In this document: piece by piece, positions 1 through 7,825 of the stretch
Position numbering within the stretch: position 1 is the first letter of the stretch
Layout of the letters: each line of letters opens with the position of its first letter
Source of the DNA: Candidatus Methylobacter titanis
GTDB taxonomy: Bacteria; Pseudomonadota; Gammaproteobacteria; Methylococcales; Methylomonadaceae
DNA: 34,267 bases
Reading direction: 5' to 3'
NCBI GenBank assembly: GCA_029946125.1
Contig: JAQSDX010000040.1
Location: 1-34,267 of the forward strand
Position numbers and translations under genes: made by a program
Notes under the pieces: generated by a model
Database searches by the model: none
What the model was told of the DNA's origin: nothing
What the model saw: only the letters and a program-made list of their open reading frames with translations

Positions 1-184
1 TACCCAAGCCTGTTCGTGCTGCGGCTGCATAAGCGCCAGTAGTCCGAAAGGTAGAACAGGACTTGGAATAAGAGCATGGACTTGTGCCGAGTGTGGCACT
101 ACGCATGATAGAGATATGAATGCGGCAAAGAACATTCTCGCGCTTGGGCATAAGCGTCTAGCAGTAGGAATCCCCGTCCTTTAG
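1..184 (+). CDS. tnpB: TnpB (IS200/IS605-family RNA-guided nuclease), C-terminal fragment
   Basis: Partial gene cut by the left window edge. The readable frame (codons from base 2, stop TAG at 182-184) encodes about 60 residues. It shows the Cys-rich zinc-finger of TnpB/OrfB (CSCC early and CAEC about 30 residues later), then the DRDMNAAKNIL motif that carries the last RuvC acidic residue. TnpB proteins are transposon-encoded RNA-guided DNA nucleases that help retain IS200/IS605 elements. Only the end is visible, so whether the full gene is intact, and whether a TnpA transposase accompanies it, cannot be judged. The stop codon lies inside the right-end hairpin, as is usual for these elements. 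Confidence 0.93.
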   Translation, partial: TQACSCCGCISASSPKGRTGLGIRAWTCAECGTTHDRDMNAAKNILALGHKRLAVGIPVL

Positions 185-218
185 GTCGGGGAGGATGTCA
201 AGTTAAAAGCCACTTGTT
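60..218 (+). ncRNA. Possible TnpB omega-RNA (reRNA) overlapping tnpB 3' end
   Basis: In characterised TnpB systems the guide RNA is transcribed from the 3' end of tnpB through the element's right end, and its guide is the flanking DNA just outside. Here the scaffold would be the tnpB tail plus the right-end hairpin. The guide would be the roughly 16 bases from about 203. The 5' limit is arbitrary. This rests on family knowledge and geometry; no promoter or processing site was identified. Confidence 0.35.
172..202 (+). mobile_element. Right end of IS200/IS605-type element with subterminal hairpin
   Basis: An imperfect inverted repeat, CCCCGTCC (172-179) and GGTCGGGG (184-191), forms an 8-bp stem with one T-T mismatch around a TTTA loop. 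It is followed by GAGGATGTCAAG, which resembles right termini of the IS605 group. These elements lack terminal inverted repeats and end with subterminal palindromes recognised by TnpA. The element boundary is placed at about 200-202; the exact cleavage base cannot be fixed without an empty site. Confidence 0.75.
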
Positions 219-248
219 TAAATTAAGTCACCTTTCCTTATCACCACC

Positions 249-1457
249 ATGCTCCGATCCTATCTTCGTAAATATCGACACATTGCCCCCAGTCGTTTCC
301 TGTGGATTTTTTTTATGCTTCTGCTTATTGCCGGGATTGTCGGTTACGGCTTACTGCAACCCGAGCAATCGAAAGACGCAAACAAAAATGTCGTCAACGT
401 AACGCTGGGGGACATTGAAGAAAACGTCACCGCCCAAGGCAAACTGGAGCCGAAGGAATTCGTCGATGTCGGCGCTCAGGTTACCGGCCAGTTGCAGAAA
501 ATTTATGTGCAGATCGGCGATAACGTGACTGCCGGGCAATTGCTGGCGCAGATCGATCCCAGAATTTATGCCGCGCGGGTGCAGGCCGACGAGGCCAATA
601 TCAAAAACTTGCAGGCGCAATTGGTCGGTCAACAGGCGCAGGTGGTATTTTCCCGGCAACAGTACGACCGTAATCGCGAATTGCTGAAAAATAAGGGCGT
701 CAGTCAGCAGGATTATCAGAACGCCGAGTTTAACCTTAAGAAAGCCGTATCGACCGCAGCTTCGATCCAGGCGCAAATCGAGCAGGTGCAGTCGACGCTG
801 AGCGGCGATAAAACCAATCTCGGCTATACCAAAATTTATGCGTCGATGGACAGCACGGTCGTCGACCAAAAAGCCCGCGAAGGCCAGACGCTGAACGCCA
901 ACCAATCGACACCGATGATTTTGCAACTGGCCAAACTCGATACCATGACGGTGCGCGCTCAGGTCGCCGAAGCCGATGTGATGCTCTTGCGGCCCGATTT
1001 GCCGGTGTATTTTTCGACGATGGGCTCTGTCGAGCAGCGGCGCTGGCAAGGCAAGGTGCGGCAGATATTGCCGACCCCGGAAGTGATCAACAATGTAGTG
1101 CTGTACAACGTGCTGGTCGATGTCGACAATCATGACCGCCAATTGATGACCGGCATGAGTGCGCAGATGTTTTTCGTATTAGGCAAGGCCGAACAGGTGC
1201 CGCAGATACCGGTTGCCGCCTTGGGAACGAGGCTGCGCAATGAAGACAATCAAAAGGGTGCGGCTTATCGCGTTAAGGAGGTCACCGAACAGGGCGTGGA
1301 GGAAAAGACCATACACGTCGGCCTCCGAACCCGACGCTTTGCGGAAATACGCGATGGCCTGGCTGTCGGCGCACGATTGCAGACCATCGCGCGCGTGGGC
1401 GATAAGGAGCAAAAGAACGATAGCCGCTCCCCTGCTGCGAGAGGGCCGCGCTTATGA
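249..1457 (+). CDS. macA: MacA-like periplasmic adaptor subunit of a tripartite ABC exporter
   Basis: 402 aa membrane-fusion protein. It has one N-terminal membrane anchor (about residues 17-38), a lipoyl/barrel-sandwich half around 55-100, and a long Q-rich alpha-helical hairpin around 108-195. The second lipoyl half follows (YTKIYASMDSTVV, then the EGQTLNANQ motif typical of MacA), then a beta-barrel and a membrane-proximal domain. Such adaptors bridge the inner-membrane ABC pump to a TolC-like duct. The stop codon overlaps the downstream pump gene start (ATGA), so the two are translationally coupled. No good Shine-Dalgarno is seen before ATG 249. Cargo (macrolide, peptide or lipid) cannot be inferred; the symbol reflects family resemblance only. 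Confidence 0.9.
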   Translation: MLRSYLRKYRHIAPSRFLWIFFMLLLIAGIVGYGLLQPEQSKDANKNVVNVTLGDIEENVTAQGKLEPKEFVDVGAQVTGQLQKIYVQIGDNVTAGQLLAQIDPRIYAARVQADEANIKNLQAQLVGQQAQVVFSRQQYDRNRELLKNKGVSQQDYQNAEFNLKKAVSTAASIQAQIEQVQSTLSGDKTNLGYTKIYASMDSTVVDQKAREGQTLNANQSTPMILQLAKLDTMTVRAQVAEADVMLLRPDLPVYFSTMGSVEQRRWQGKVRQILPTPEVINNVVLYNVLVDVDNHDRQLMTGMSAQMFFVLGKAEQVPQIPVAALGTRLRNEDNQKGAAYRVKEVTEQGVEEKTIHVGLRTRRFAEIRDGLAVGARLQTIARVGDKEQKNDSRSPAARGPRL

Positions 1458-3400
1458 GCATTACCGTCGATACGCCGTTACTGGCGCTCAACAACATCCA
1501 GCGCTACTATCCCAACGGCGATACGGTAGTTCGCGCACTGAATGATGTTTCGCTGACCATTTGGCCCGGCGAATTCGTGGCGATTATCGGTCAGTCCGGT
1601 TCCGGCAAGTCGACCTTGATGAATCTGATCGGCTGTCTCGACAAAGCCAATATCGGCAGTTATCGTATTCTGGATCAGGATGTGGCCGGGCTCGATGCCG
1701 ACCAGCTGGCTGCCTTGCGCCGCGAGACTTTCGGTTTTGTGTTTCAACGCTATAACCTGCTCAATAATGCCTCGGCGGCGGAAAATGTCGAAATACCGGC
1801 GCTGTATGCCGGTTTGTCGAAAGCCGAACGCCACAGCCGGGCCATGCACTTGCTGGAGCGGCTGGGACTGGCGAATCGCGGCGATCATAAGCCGATGCAG
1901 ATGTCCGGCGGTCAGCAGCAACGGGTCGCGATCGCCCGCGCCTTGATGAACGATCCGCCGGTGATTTTGGCCGATGAACCGACCGGTGCGCTCGACAGCC
2001 AGAGCGGCAAAGAAGTTATGGCATTGCTCCGCGACCTGCATCAAGAAGGCCGGACCATTTTGCTGATTACCCACGATGAAAAAGTCGCAGCTCATGCCCA
2101 ACGGGTTATTACCCTATGCGACGGCAAAATAGTCAGTGACGACGGCGAAAATCGCGGCGGCTGTCTACAGTCGCTGCCCCAACATCACGACATCGGTGCA
2201 GCCGGACTGGCGGCAGAACTGTTGGAAGCGGCCAAAACTGCGATACGTTCGTTGCATGCCAATCTGTTCCGCACTGCGCTGACCCTGCTCGGCATTGTCA
2301 TCGGCGTCGCCGCCGTAGTGACGATGCTGGCGGTGGGACAAGGCAGCCAGGAAAAAGTGCTGAATCAAATGCGCGCCATGGGCACCAATATCCTGTCGAT
2401 ACGTCCCGGCGCACCCGGCCTGCGCGGCAGTTCCGACGTCGCGACCCTGATTCCGGCCGATGCCGATGCCATCGCCGAGCTGGGCAATGTCGAATGGGTC
2501 TCGCCGGAACGCAATACGCGTCTGACCGTGCGCTACGGCAACATCGATTACGCCACCAGCGTTCAGGGTGTTGCGCCCGGCATGACGGCGGTTCGCGAAT
2601 GGGCGGTTGCCGATGGCGACTTTTTCGACGAACGCGATATGCGCCGCTACGCGCCGGTGATCGTGCTGGGGCAAACGGTCAGACAGATTCTGTTTCCCGA
2701 TGGCGGCGATCCTTTGGGACGCTATGTAATGGTCGGCAATATTCCGTTTGAAGTGGTCGGGGTGATGGCCGCCAAGGGCGCCGATGCCCAGGGTAACGAC
2801 CGTGACGATACGGTATTTGTGCCGCTGACTACCGGATTGATCCGTTTGTTCGGGCAGAATTATCTGGGCGGTATTACCGTGAAGGTGCGCGATGTCGAGC
2901 AGATCGACAGCACCCAGCAGATGATTTCCGATTTGCTGCTCGGCCGCCACCAAGTTGAGGATTTCAGGATACGCAACATGGCCTCGATTCTGGCAACCGC
3001 GGCCGAAACCCAGAATACCTTTACCCTGATGCTGGGCATTGTCGCGGCGATTTCCTTGCTGGTCGGCGGCATCGGCGTGATGAACATCATGCTGGTCAGC
3101 GTAACCGAACGGACCCGGGAAATAGGCATCCGCATGGCCACCGGCGCACGCCGCCGCGACATACTGCTGCAATTTAACACCGAAGCGGCTGTGGTCTGTA
3201 CCCTGGGCGGCTTGATAGGCGTATTGCTGGGTTTTGCGGCGGGAAGCGCGTTGCGCTATTTCGATATGGCCGTGATTTTTTCGCCGCTGCCGGCAATATT
3301 GGCTTTTTCCTGTGCGTTCGCTACCGGCTTATTGTTCGGTTATTTACCAGCCCGCAAGGCTGCCGGACTCGATCCGGTGGTGGCACTGGCTGCGGAATGA
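1454..3400 (+). CDS. macB: MacB-like ABC exporter, fused ATPase and permease
   Basis: 648 aa, the usual MacB length. The N-terminal ATPase has Walker A GQSGSGKST (46-54), the signature SGGQQQR (151-157), Walker B ending in ILADEP (171-176) and an ITHDE switch region. After a linker come a membrane helix near 275-298, a large periplasmic domain, and three helices near the C-terminus (about 525-550, 580-605, 615-635), with the ARKAAGLDPVVAL ending typical of the FtsX/MacB fold. Type VII ABC transporters of this kind act as mechanotransmission pumps that drive substrates from the periplasm through an outer-membrane duct. The start overlaps the adaptor's stop by 4 bases. Confidence 0.93.
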   Translation: MSITVDTPLLALNNIQRYYPNGDTVVRALNDVSLTIWPGEFVAIIGQSGSGKSTLMNLIGCLDKANIGSYRILDQDVAGLDADQLAALRRETFGFVFQRYNLLNNASAAENVEIPALYAGLSKAERHSRAMHLLERLGLANRGDHKPMQMSGGQQQRVAIARALMNDPPVILADEPTGALDSQSGKEVMALLRDLHQEGRTILLITHDEKVAAHAQRVITLCDGKIVSDDGENRGGCLQSLPQHHDIGAAGLAAELLEAAKTAIRSLHANLFRTALTLLGIVIGVAAVVTMLAVGQGSQEKVLNQMRAMGTNILSIRPGAPGLRGSSDVATLIPADADAIAELGNVEWVSPERNTRLTVRYGNIDYATSVQGVAPGMTAVREWAVADGDFFDERDMRRYAPVIVLGQTVRQILFPDGGDPLGRYVMVGNIPFEVVGVMAAKGADAQGNDRDDTVFVPLTTGLIRLFGQNYLGGITVKVRDVEQIDSTQQMISDLLLGRHQVEDFRIRNMASILATAAETQNTFTLMLGIVAAISLLVGGIGVMNIMLVSVTERTREIGIRMATGARRRDILLQFNTEAAVVCTLGGLIGVLLGFAAGSALRYFDMAVIFSPLPAILAFSCAFATGLLFGYLPARKAAGLDPVVALAAE

Positions 3401-3474
3401 AAAACATCACAACAATAGCAAAATCTTCGTGTCCTTCGTGGCCAATCATGTCCCTGTTTTGAAATACGATCTTG

Positions 3475-4827
3475 ATGAAAAGTAAATTATCGATAACTTC
3501 AGTGTTGCTGTTCTTAACGGCCTGCAATCTGGTGCCGAATTTCCAGCGCCCGGACGTGGAAACCCCGGCTCAATGGCATGACGCCAGCCTGACACAGCAA
3601 AAATCCGCCGTCGATCCGCAGTGGTGGCGTAGTTTCGGCAGCGCGGAACTCAATCACCTGATAACGGAGTCGCTGCTTTACAACAACGATCTGGCCGCGG
3701 CCCGGCAGCGTATCGAACAGGCCAGAGCCCAGGCCAAGATTGCCGGGGCTAACTTGTGGCCGTCAATTGGATTACAGGGTGATTTTATCGATACCCGCAA
3801 CAACAGCGGCGACAGTCAAAAAGAAACTGGGCAGTTTAGCGTCGCCTACGAAGTCGATTTGTGGGGTGCCAATCGCGCCCGCCGCGACGCAGGTTCGGCG
3901 CGCTTACTCAGCTCGGTTTTTACCCGCGATGCCTTACAGCTGGTAGTGATGTCCAATGTCGGCCAGGCTTATTTCAACCTGTTGGCACTGGCTGAGCGCA
4001 AGCGCATTGGGACTGAGTTTCTGGAAAACGTCGCTAATGTATTGGCCATTGTCGAAGCCCGTCATCAGGCCGGTGCGGTATCGGCGTTGGATGTCGCGCA
4101 GCAGAAGACCGAGCTGGCAACGGCGCGCGCCAGTCTGGATTTGGCGATCCAGCAATACACCTTGGCGGAGAATGCGTTGGCAATATTACTCGGTCATCCG
4201 CCTCAGACGGCGTCTTTCAATGCCGAGCGTTTTTCCGACATGCTGCTGCCGACGGTTAACGCCCTGCAACCGGCCAGTCTTCTGGAGCGCAGACCGGATG
4301 TCCGGCAGATTGAAATGGAATTGATCGCCGCCAACGCCGATATCGGCGTGGCGCGGGCCGCCTTTTATCCGAAACTGCAATTGAATCTGGATGCCGTTCT
4401 CGCCTCGCCGCAACCGGCGGGCGTGGCGTTGGCGATGGCTTCCAGCCTGGCGCAACCCTTGTTTCAGGGCGGGCGTCTGGAGGGTGGTCTGGAGAATGCG
4501 CAAGCCCGCAACGCCGAATTGGTGGAAACCTATCGGAAAACGATTTTGACGGCATTTAAAGAAGTAGAGGATGCAGCGGCGATACGCAGTAATTCGACCC
4601 GCCGTCTGCAAGCTTTGGCGGATGCGCTAGACATGGCCCGGCTGGCATATCAGCTGTCCCTGGATCGCTACCGGCTGGGCGCAATCGATTATCAAACCCT
4701 GCTTTCAACCCAGCGCAGCCTGCTGAATACTGAAAACAGCCAGGTTCAAGCCCGGCAGGATGTCCTGGTGGCGATGGTGCAGCTTTATCAGGCTTTGGGC
4801 GGCGGCTGGTCGAGCAAGCAACCGTAA
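3475..4827 (+). CDS. TolC-like outer-membrane efflux lipoprotein (NodT family)
   Basis: About 450 aa outer-membrane factor. The N-terminus is a lipoprotein signal with lipobox LTAC (Cys17 counted from ATG 3475). Two repeats of the outer-membrane efflux domain follow: the first with WWRSFGSAELN and NNDLAAARQRIEQARAQ, the second with ERRPDVRQIEMELIAANADIG. ATG 3475 is preferred over the overlapping TTG at 3472 because it directly precedes the Lys-rich signal start. The gene lies 74 bases after the pump, so the three genes encode a complete inner membrane-periplasm-outer membrane exporter. Confidence 0.92.
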   Translation: MKSKLSITSVLLFLTACNLVPNFQRPDVETPAQWHDASLTQQKSAVDPQWWRSFGSAELNHLITESLLYNNDLAAARQRIEQARAQAKIAGANLWPSIGLQGDFIDTRNNSGDSQKETGQFSVAYEVDLWGANRARRDAGSARLLSSVFTRDALQLVVMSNVGQAYFNLLALAERKRIGTEFLENVANVLAIVEARHQAGAVSALDVAQQKTELATARASLDLAIQQYTLAENALAILLGHPPQTASFNAERFSDMLLPTVNALQPASLLERRPDVRQIEMELIAANADIGVARAAFYPKLQLNLDAVLASPQPAGVALAMASSLAQPLFQGGRLEGGLENAQARNAELVETYRKTILTAFKEVEDAAAIRSNSTRRLQALADALDMARLAYQLSLDRYRLGAIDYQTLLSTQRSLLNTENSQVQARQDVLVAMVQLYQALGGGWSSKQP

Positions 4828-5211
4828 AATCATCGCAATCTGATCCCGGCTAAAAACATTTAGCCGGATGGGACAATAACTATTACCTGTACTTCCCCGT
4901 TGTTTGCTTGAGTCCGTCTTTGGATGAATTATCCGATAAATGCATTGCTGCTCTTAGCATCAAGGGCGCAACGCCGCCCTATCCTATTCTTATAGCTTTC
5001 GGCCCTCTGTTTTACATCCTCAAAATGAATATCGGCCTGATCGGCAACGCGCTTGCCGTAGTCGTTATCCGCCTGGCTGCTTAAGAAATAAAAACCCAAT
5101 AACGTCAATAAACGCTACATCGTAGCGACATCAATAGCCGAATTGAACAGACACAATTCGTTTTGGATTGTGCGCAGACATTTTGAGTGTTGTCAGCAAA
5201 AACAACAAGCG
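4828..5211. other. Intergenic stretch, no supported gene; eroded reading frame on the minus strand
   Basis: Beyond the 4846-4867 hairpin I see no credible gene. On the minus strand, 4929-5130 is open from stop to stop. Conceptually it gives a hydrophobic stretch (IDVIGFLFLSS) followed by a charged helix-like segment (DNDYGKRVADQADIHFEDV), which looks like a signal peptide plus a short exported protein. It has no ATG, GTG or TTG start, so it is at most a gene remnant. A small hairpin, CGCTAC-ATC-GTAGCG, lies at 5113-5127. Confidence 0.4.
4846..4867. terminator. Strong hairpin after the exporter operon
   Basis: Perfect 9-bp stem CCGGCTAAA / TTTAGCCGG with an AACA loop, 18 bases after the efflux lipoprotein stop. 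It lacks a following T run, so it may be a stabilising 3' end or a weak terminator rather than a classical intrinsic terminator. Confidence 0.5.
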
Positions 5212-5240
5212 TTGACTTTACAAATGATAATCATTATCAT
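5212..5240 (+). promoter_or_regulatory. Sigma-70-type promoter of hemP-ton operon
   Basis: TTGACT (5212-5217) and TATCAT (5235-5240) are separated by exactly 17 bases, a good sigma-70 match. The whole spacer and -10 lie inside the Fur palindrome, so Fur binding should block polymerase. The predicted transcription start (about 5246-5248) abuts the hemP ATG at 5249. Confidence 0.7.
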
Positions 5241-5246
5241 TTGTAA
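5218..5246. promoter_or_regulatory. Fur box, 29-bp perfect palindrome
   Basis: Perfect inverted repeat centred on base 5232 (arms 5218-5231 and 5233-5246) containing the core TGATAATCATTATCA, which matches the Fur 7-1-7 consensus. It covers the promoter spacer and -10 of hemP and ends two bases before its start codon. This predicts iron repression of hemP and, by read-through, of the TonB-ExbBD genes behind it. Confidence 0.92.
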
Positions 5247-5248
5247 TC

Positions 5249-5446
5249 ATGGGCAAACAATCTAACAGCACTCTCGAACCTCTGGACCTGGCGCTTTCTG
5301 CAAAGCAAGGCATAGCAGCGCCTTTACGACCGCGTTTACACAGCGTAACGCTATTTGGTACGGCGCGTGAGATTGTCATCGAACATGCCGGCGAGGAATA
5401 CCGATTGCGTTTGACACGTCAGGGTAAGTTAATTCTGACCAAGTAA
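5249..5446 (+). CDS. hemP: HemP/HmuP hemin uptake protein
   Basis: 65 aa, the usual size of the HemP family. The conserved C-terminus YRLRLTRQGKLILTK is the family hallmark, with the LFG segment upstream. HemP proteins are small cytoplasmic proteins encoded at the head of heme/siderophore uptake operons; in Burkholderia and relatives HmuP is reported to activate expression of the receptor gene. Here the gene directly follows a Fur box and heads a tonB-exbB-exbD cluster. No Shine-Dalgarno fits before the ATG, because the Fur palindrome occupies that space; see the leaderless-mRNA finding. Confidence 0.9.
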   Translation: MGKQSNSTLEPLDLALSAKQGIAAPLRPRLHSVTLFGTAREIVIEHAGEEYRLRLTRQGKLILTK

Positions 5447-5463
5447 AAAAATAGCCGGCTATT

Positions 5464-5481
5464 CAACACCTTCAGGTGTTG
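5464..5481. terminator. Hairpin after hemP
   Basis: Stem CAACACC / GGTGTTG with TTCA loop, preceded by the palindrome ATAGCCGGCTAT (5450-5461). There is no T tract. It could attenuate or stabilise the hemP message relative to the downstream ton genes. Confidence 0.4.
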
Positions 5482-5572
5482 CTAGCCAGCCAATATCAAC
5501 GACGCGCACTGCTACATCCAGCGCCGTCTAAACGCTGCATAGCAGCTATCTAACAGTTGGAGGGTGAACGCA

Positions 5573-5818
5573 ATGAATTCAAACAAACGTCACAAGAAAG
5601 TGTGTCTTTCCGGTAACGGCGATTGTCGCGTGGTCTTTTGCCCCGGTTGCGGGACCCTAGAGATCAATTTGGGCGCATCAACGATACGCACTGATTATGA
5701 ATCGCTGCACCTACTTAGCTCGGTGCTAAATCACGCCAAAGTGCAGCTTGCCCGGATGCAAAATACGTCACCGGCAAATGGCGATGCTCAGCAAATTAGG
5801 CCTGGCCGTGTTCACTAA
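5573..5818 (+). CDS. Small Cys-containing protein of unknown function (CPGC motif)
   Basis: 81 aa from ATG 5573, chosen because GGAGGG (5559-5564) sits about 8 bases upstream; an in-frame GTG at 5564 overlaps that Shine-Dalgarno. The protein has Cys at VCLS, GDCRV and FCPGCGTLEINLG, suggesting a small metal- or redox-active site, followed by a helical C-terminus. I do not recognise the family. Its position between hemP and tonB, inside a Fur-controlled unit, suggests a role in iron/heme uptake, but that is inference from context only. Confidence 0.7.
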   Translation: MNSNKRHKKVCLSGNGDCRVVFCPGCGTLEINLGASTIRTDYESLHLLSSVLNHAKVQLARMQNTSPANGDAQQIRPGRVH

Positions 5819-5903
5819 AATTTGCTTCCCGGTAGTAGCCAACTGCTATTTTCTGGAAAGCCGTCCAACGCATACTTTGGGAAATATCGGTCACGGTAGA
5901 GTG

Positions 5904-6587
5904 ATGCGTATCAATGCCAGAGCATGGGTTACTCTGAGTCTGGTGCTGTGCGCGCATCTGGCGGTATTTTCTGCGTTGCGCCCACAATCGCAGTGTTTAT
6001 CTGTCGAGACTATCCCTGAACCAATCATGGTAAGCCTATTGAGAACGCCGCAACAGCCGATGGCACCGGTAACGCCGATAGAAAAGATGCAAAAGCCGGT
6101 CAAGAGATCGGTCAAAAAACCGATCAGCAAGCCGGTTGTGCCGCGCATAACAAAAACCGGGATGCCGGTCGCGCCGCCCGCCGCACAAACAACGCCCCCT
6201 GAAGCGGCGACAAGCTCAGCTAGTGCCGAACCGGAGACTCAGTCAACAAACAACAAGCCTGCCCAGAGAACAAACAAAGCGGCGGCAGACGCGCAAACAT
6301 ACCAGTCACCCAGTTTTAACGCTGCCTATTTAAATAACCCGGCACCGCATTACCCCGCAGTCTCGCGGCGACTGGGCGAACAAGGCCTGGTGTTGCTACG
6401 CGTACAAGTGACGGAAGACGGTACCGCCGGTTCCGTAGAGCTGCAAACCGGCAGCGGTTCAAGCCGCCTCGATCAGGCGGCACTGGAAGCAGTCAAGAAG
6501 TGGCAATTCGTTCCGGCCAAACATGGCGAGCAATCGGTCAGCGCATCGGTCGTTGTACCCATCAGATTTTCAATAGAAGAAGGATAA
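5904..6587 (+). CDS. tonB: TonB energy-transducing protein
   Basis: 228 aa from ATG 5904. The start is chosen because it puts the cytoplasmic tip and the single membrane helix (WVTLSLVLCAHLAVFSAL) at the N-terminus, as in all TonB proteins; upstream in-frame starts would add about 50 unlikely residues overlapping the previous gene. A Pro/Lys-rich periplasmic spacer follows. The C-terminal TonB fold contains PHYPAVSRRLGEQGLVLLRV and ends AVKKWQFVPA...VVVPIRF. It transmits proton-motive energy to outer-membrane receptors, plausibly including those at 8326 and 31974. exbB follows 7 bases later. Confidence 0.92.
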   Translation: MRINARAWVTLSLVLCAHLAVFSALRPQSQCLSVETIPEPIMVSLLRTPQQPMAPVTPIEKMQKPVKRSVKKPISKPVVPRITKTGMPVAPPAAQTTPPEAATSSASAEPETQSTNNKPAQRTNKAAADAQTYQSPSFNAAYLNNPAPHYPAVSRRLGEQGLVLLRVQVTEDGTAGSVELQTGSGSSRLDQAALEAVKKWQFVPAKHGEQSVSASVVVPIRFSIEEG

Positions 6588-6594
6588 AATCATC

Positions 6595-7371
6595 ATGCAA
6601 GCAGAATATCTCTTAGACAACCTGAAATTCATCAGCCAAGGCGGAGCGGTATCTATCGCCGTAGCGGCGATGCTGCTGTCCATGTCCATCGGAAGCTGGA
6701 CGTTAATGGTCACAAAAGCCATACAGGGACGGTGTTTAAAAAGCAGCAACATGGTTTTTTTAACGCGCTTTTGGCAAGCCTCGTCGGCAAGTCCATCATC
6801 AATGGCGACCGTCATGGACGAGGACTTGAACAAAGCAGAAAATCCGTTTGCGCGTCTTGCCGCACAAGGCATCAATGCTGCCGAGCATCATAAGCGTTAC
6901 ACCGCTCAACTCTTGGCAAAGCGCTTAGATGCGGCCGCCAAGGATGATGGAAGTAGCGCGTTGCAGGAGCACTCGCGGCACGATGAATTTATTGCCCAAG
7001 CGCTACGTCGCGTTATCAGCCAGGAAGCCATGCAGCTGGAAACAGGTCTCACCTTATTGGCGTCGGTGGGCAGTATCGCCCCGTTCATCGGCCTGTTCGG
7101 TACCGTCTGGGGAATTTATCATGCCCTCGGCAGTATCGCCGTCGGCGGCCAGGCTACCGTAGACAAAGTCGCAGGACCGGTCGGCGAGGCGCTGATCATG
7201 ACCGCATTCGGTCTGGCCGTCGCCATCCCGGCGGTGCTGGCTTATAACTCCCTGGTACGGGGTAACCGCCTGTTAATGGGCGAGATGGAAACTTTCGCCC
7301 ATGATTTGCATACCTACCTGACCACCGGCGTACCGTTGGCAGCTACCATGACGGCGGCGGATTTATCATGA
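6595..7371 (+). CDS. exbB: ExbB proton-channel subunit (MotA/TolQ/ExbB family)
   Basis: 258 aa with three membrane helices: near 17-40, near 143-175 (LLASVGSIAPFIGLFGTVWGIYHAL, a diagnostic segment) and near 188-215 (EALIMTAFGLAVAIPAVLAYN). A large cytoplasmic loop lies between the first two. ExbB forms the pentameric channel of the TonB motor. Its 3' end overlaps the exbD start (ATGA-type overlap at 7368-7371), which supports coupled synthesis of channel and stator. Confidence 0.93.
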   Translation: MQAEYLLDNLKFISQGGAVSIAVAAMLLSMSIGSWTLMVTKAIQGRCLKSSNMVFLTRFWQASSASPSSMATVMDEDLNKAENPFARLAAQGINAAEHHKRYTAQLLAKRLDAAAKDDGSSALQEHSRHDEFIAQALRRVISQEAMQLETGLTLLASVGSIAPFIGLFGTVWGIYHALGSIAVGGQATVDKVAGPVGEALIMTAFGLAVAIPAVLAYNSLVRGNRLLMGEMETFAHDLHTYLTTGVPLAATMTAADLS

Positions 7372-7796
7372 TGAGTTCAGGCGGCTTCGGCGGCGACAAT
7401 CACCATACCCAGCCGATGGCGGAAATCAACACCACGCCGATGGTCGACGTCATGTTGGTATTGCTGGTCATTTTTATCATGACTGCGCCGCTGCTCACCC
7501 ATGCGATCAAAATAGACTTACCCCAGGCCGGAAGCGAGTCCAGCCCGGAAAAACCGGACACCATCACCCTGTCGATAAATGCCGAAGGCAAACTGTTTTG
7601 GAACGATACGCCATTTAAAGAGGTGGAACTTGACTCGCGACTGGCGACAGCTGCACAGAAAAAACCTCAACCCGAATTGCATTTACGCGCCGACAAGAAC
7701 ACCAATTATCAGCAACTAGCCGCCGTGATGTCTGCCGCACAAACCGCGGGCATTGAAAAACTCGGCTTTGTGACTGAGCGCAAGCAACAGGAATAA
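7368..7796 (+). CDS. exbD: ExbD proton-channel stator subunit
   Basis: 142 aa. A short cytoplasmic N-terminus ends in AEINTTPMVDVMLVLLVIF, the single helix with the essential proton-carrying aspartate (Asp27). The periplasmic domain ends with the family's HLRADKN...AAVMSAAQTAGIEKLGFVTE. It works with the adjacent ExbB and TonB. An ATG-ATG double start at 7368/7371 leaves a one-codon ambiguity. Confidence 0.94.
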   Translation: MMSSGGFGGDNHHTQPMAEINTTPMVDVMLVLLVIFIMTAPLLTHAIKIDLPQAGSESSPEKPDTITLSINAEGKLFWNDTPFKEVELDSRLATAAQKKPQPELHLRADKNTNYQQLAAVMSAAQTAGIEKLGFVTERKQQE

Positions 7797-7825
7797 TGTC
7801 ATTCACTTCAATTCAGGAAGCTGCC

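Noticed and set aside
351-1142. 263-codon open frame on the minus strand within the macA-like gene
   Set aside because: It is antisense to a clear membrane-fusion protein, has no recognisable domain and reflects codon bias of the real gene.
2165-3172. 335-codon open frame on the minus strand within the macB-like gene
   Set aside because: It is rich in His/Gln/Gly with no motifs and overlaps a strongly supported ABC transporter.
5748-5903. 52-residue N-terminal extension of TonB
   Set aside because: It overlaps the preceding gene and would bury the membrane anchor; TonB starts just before its helix.
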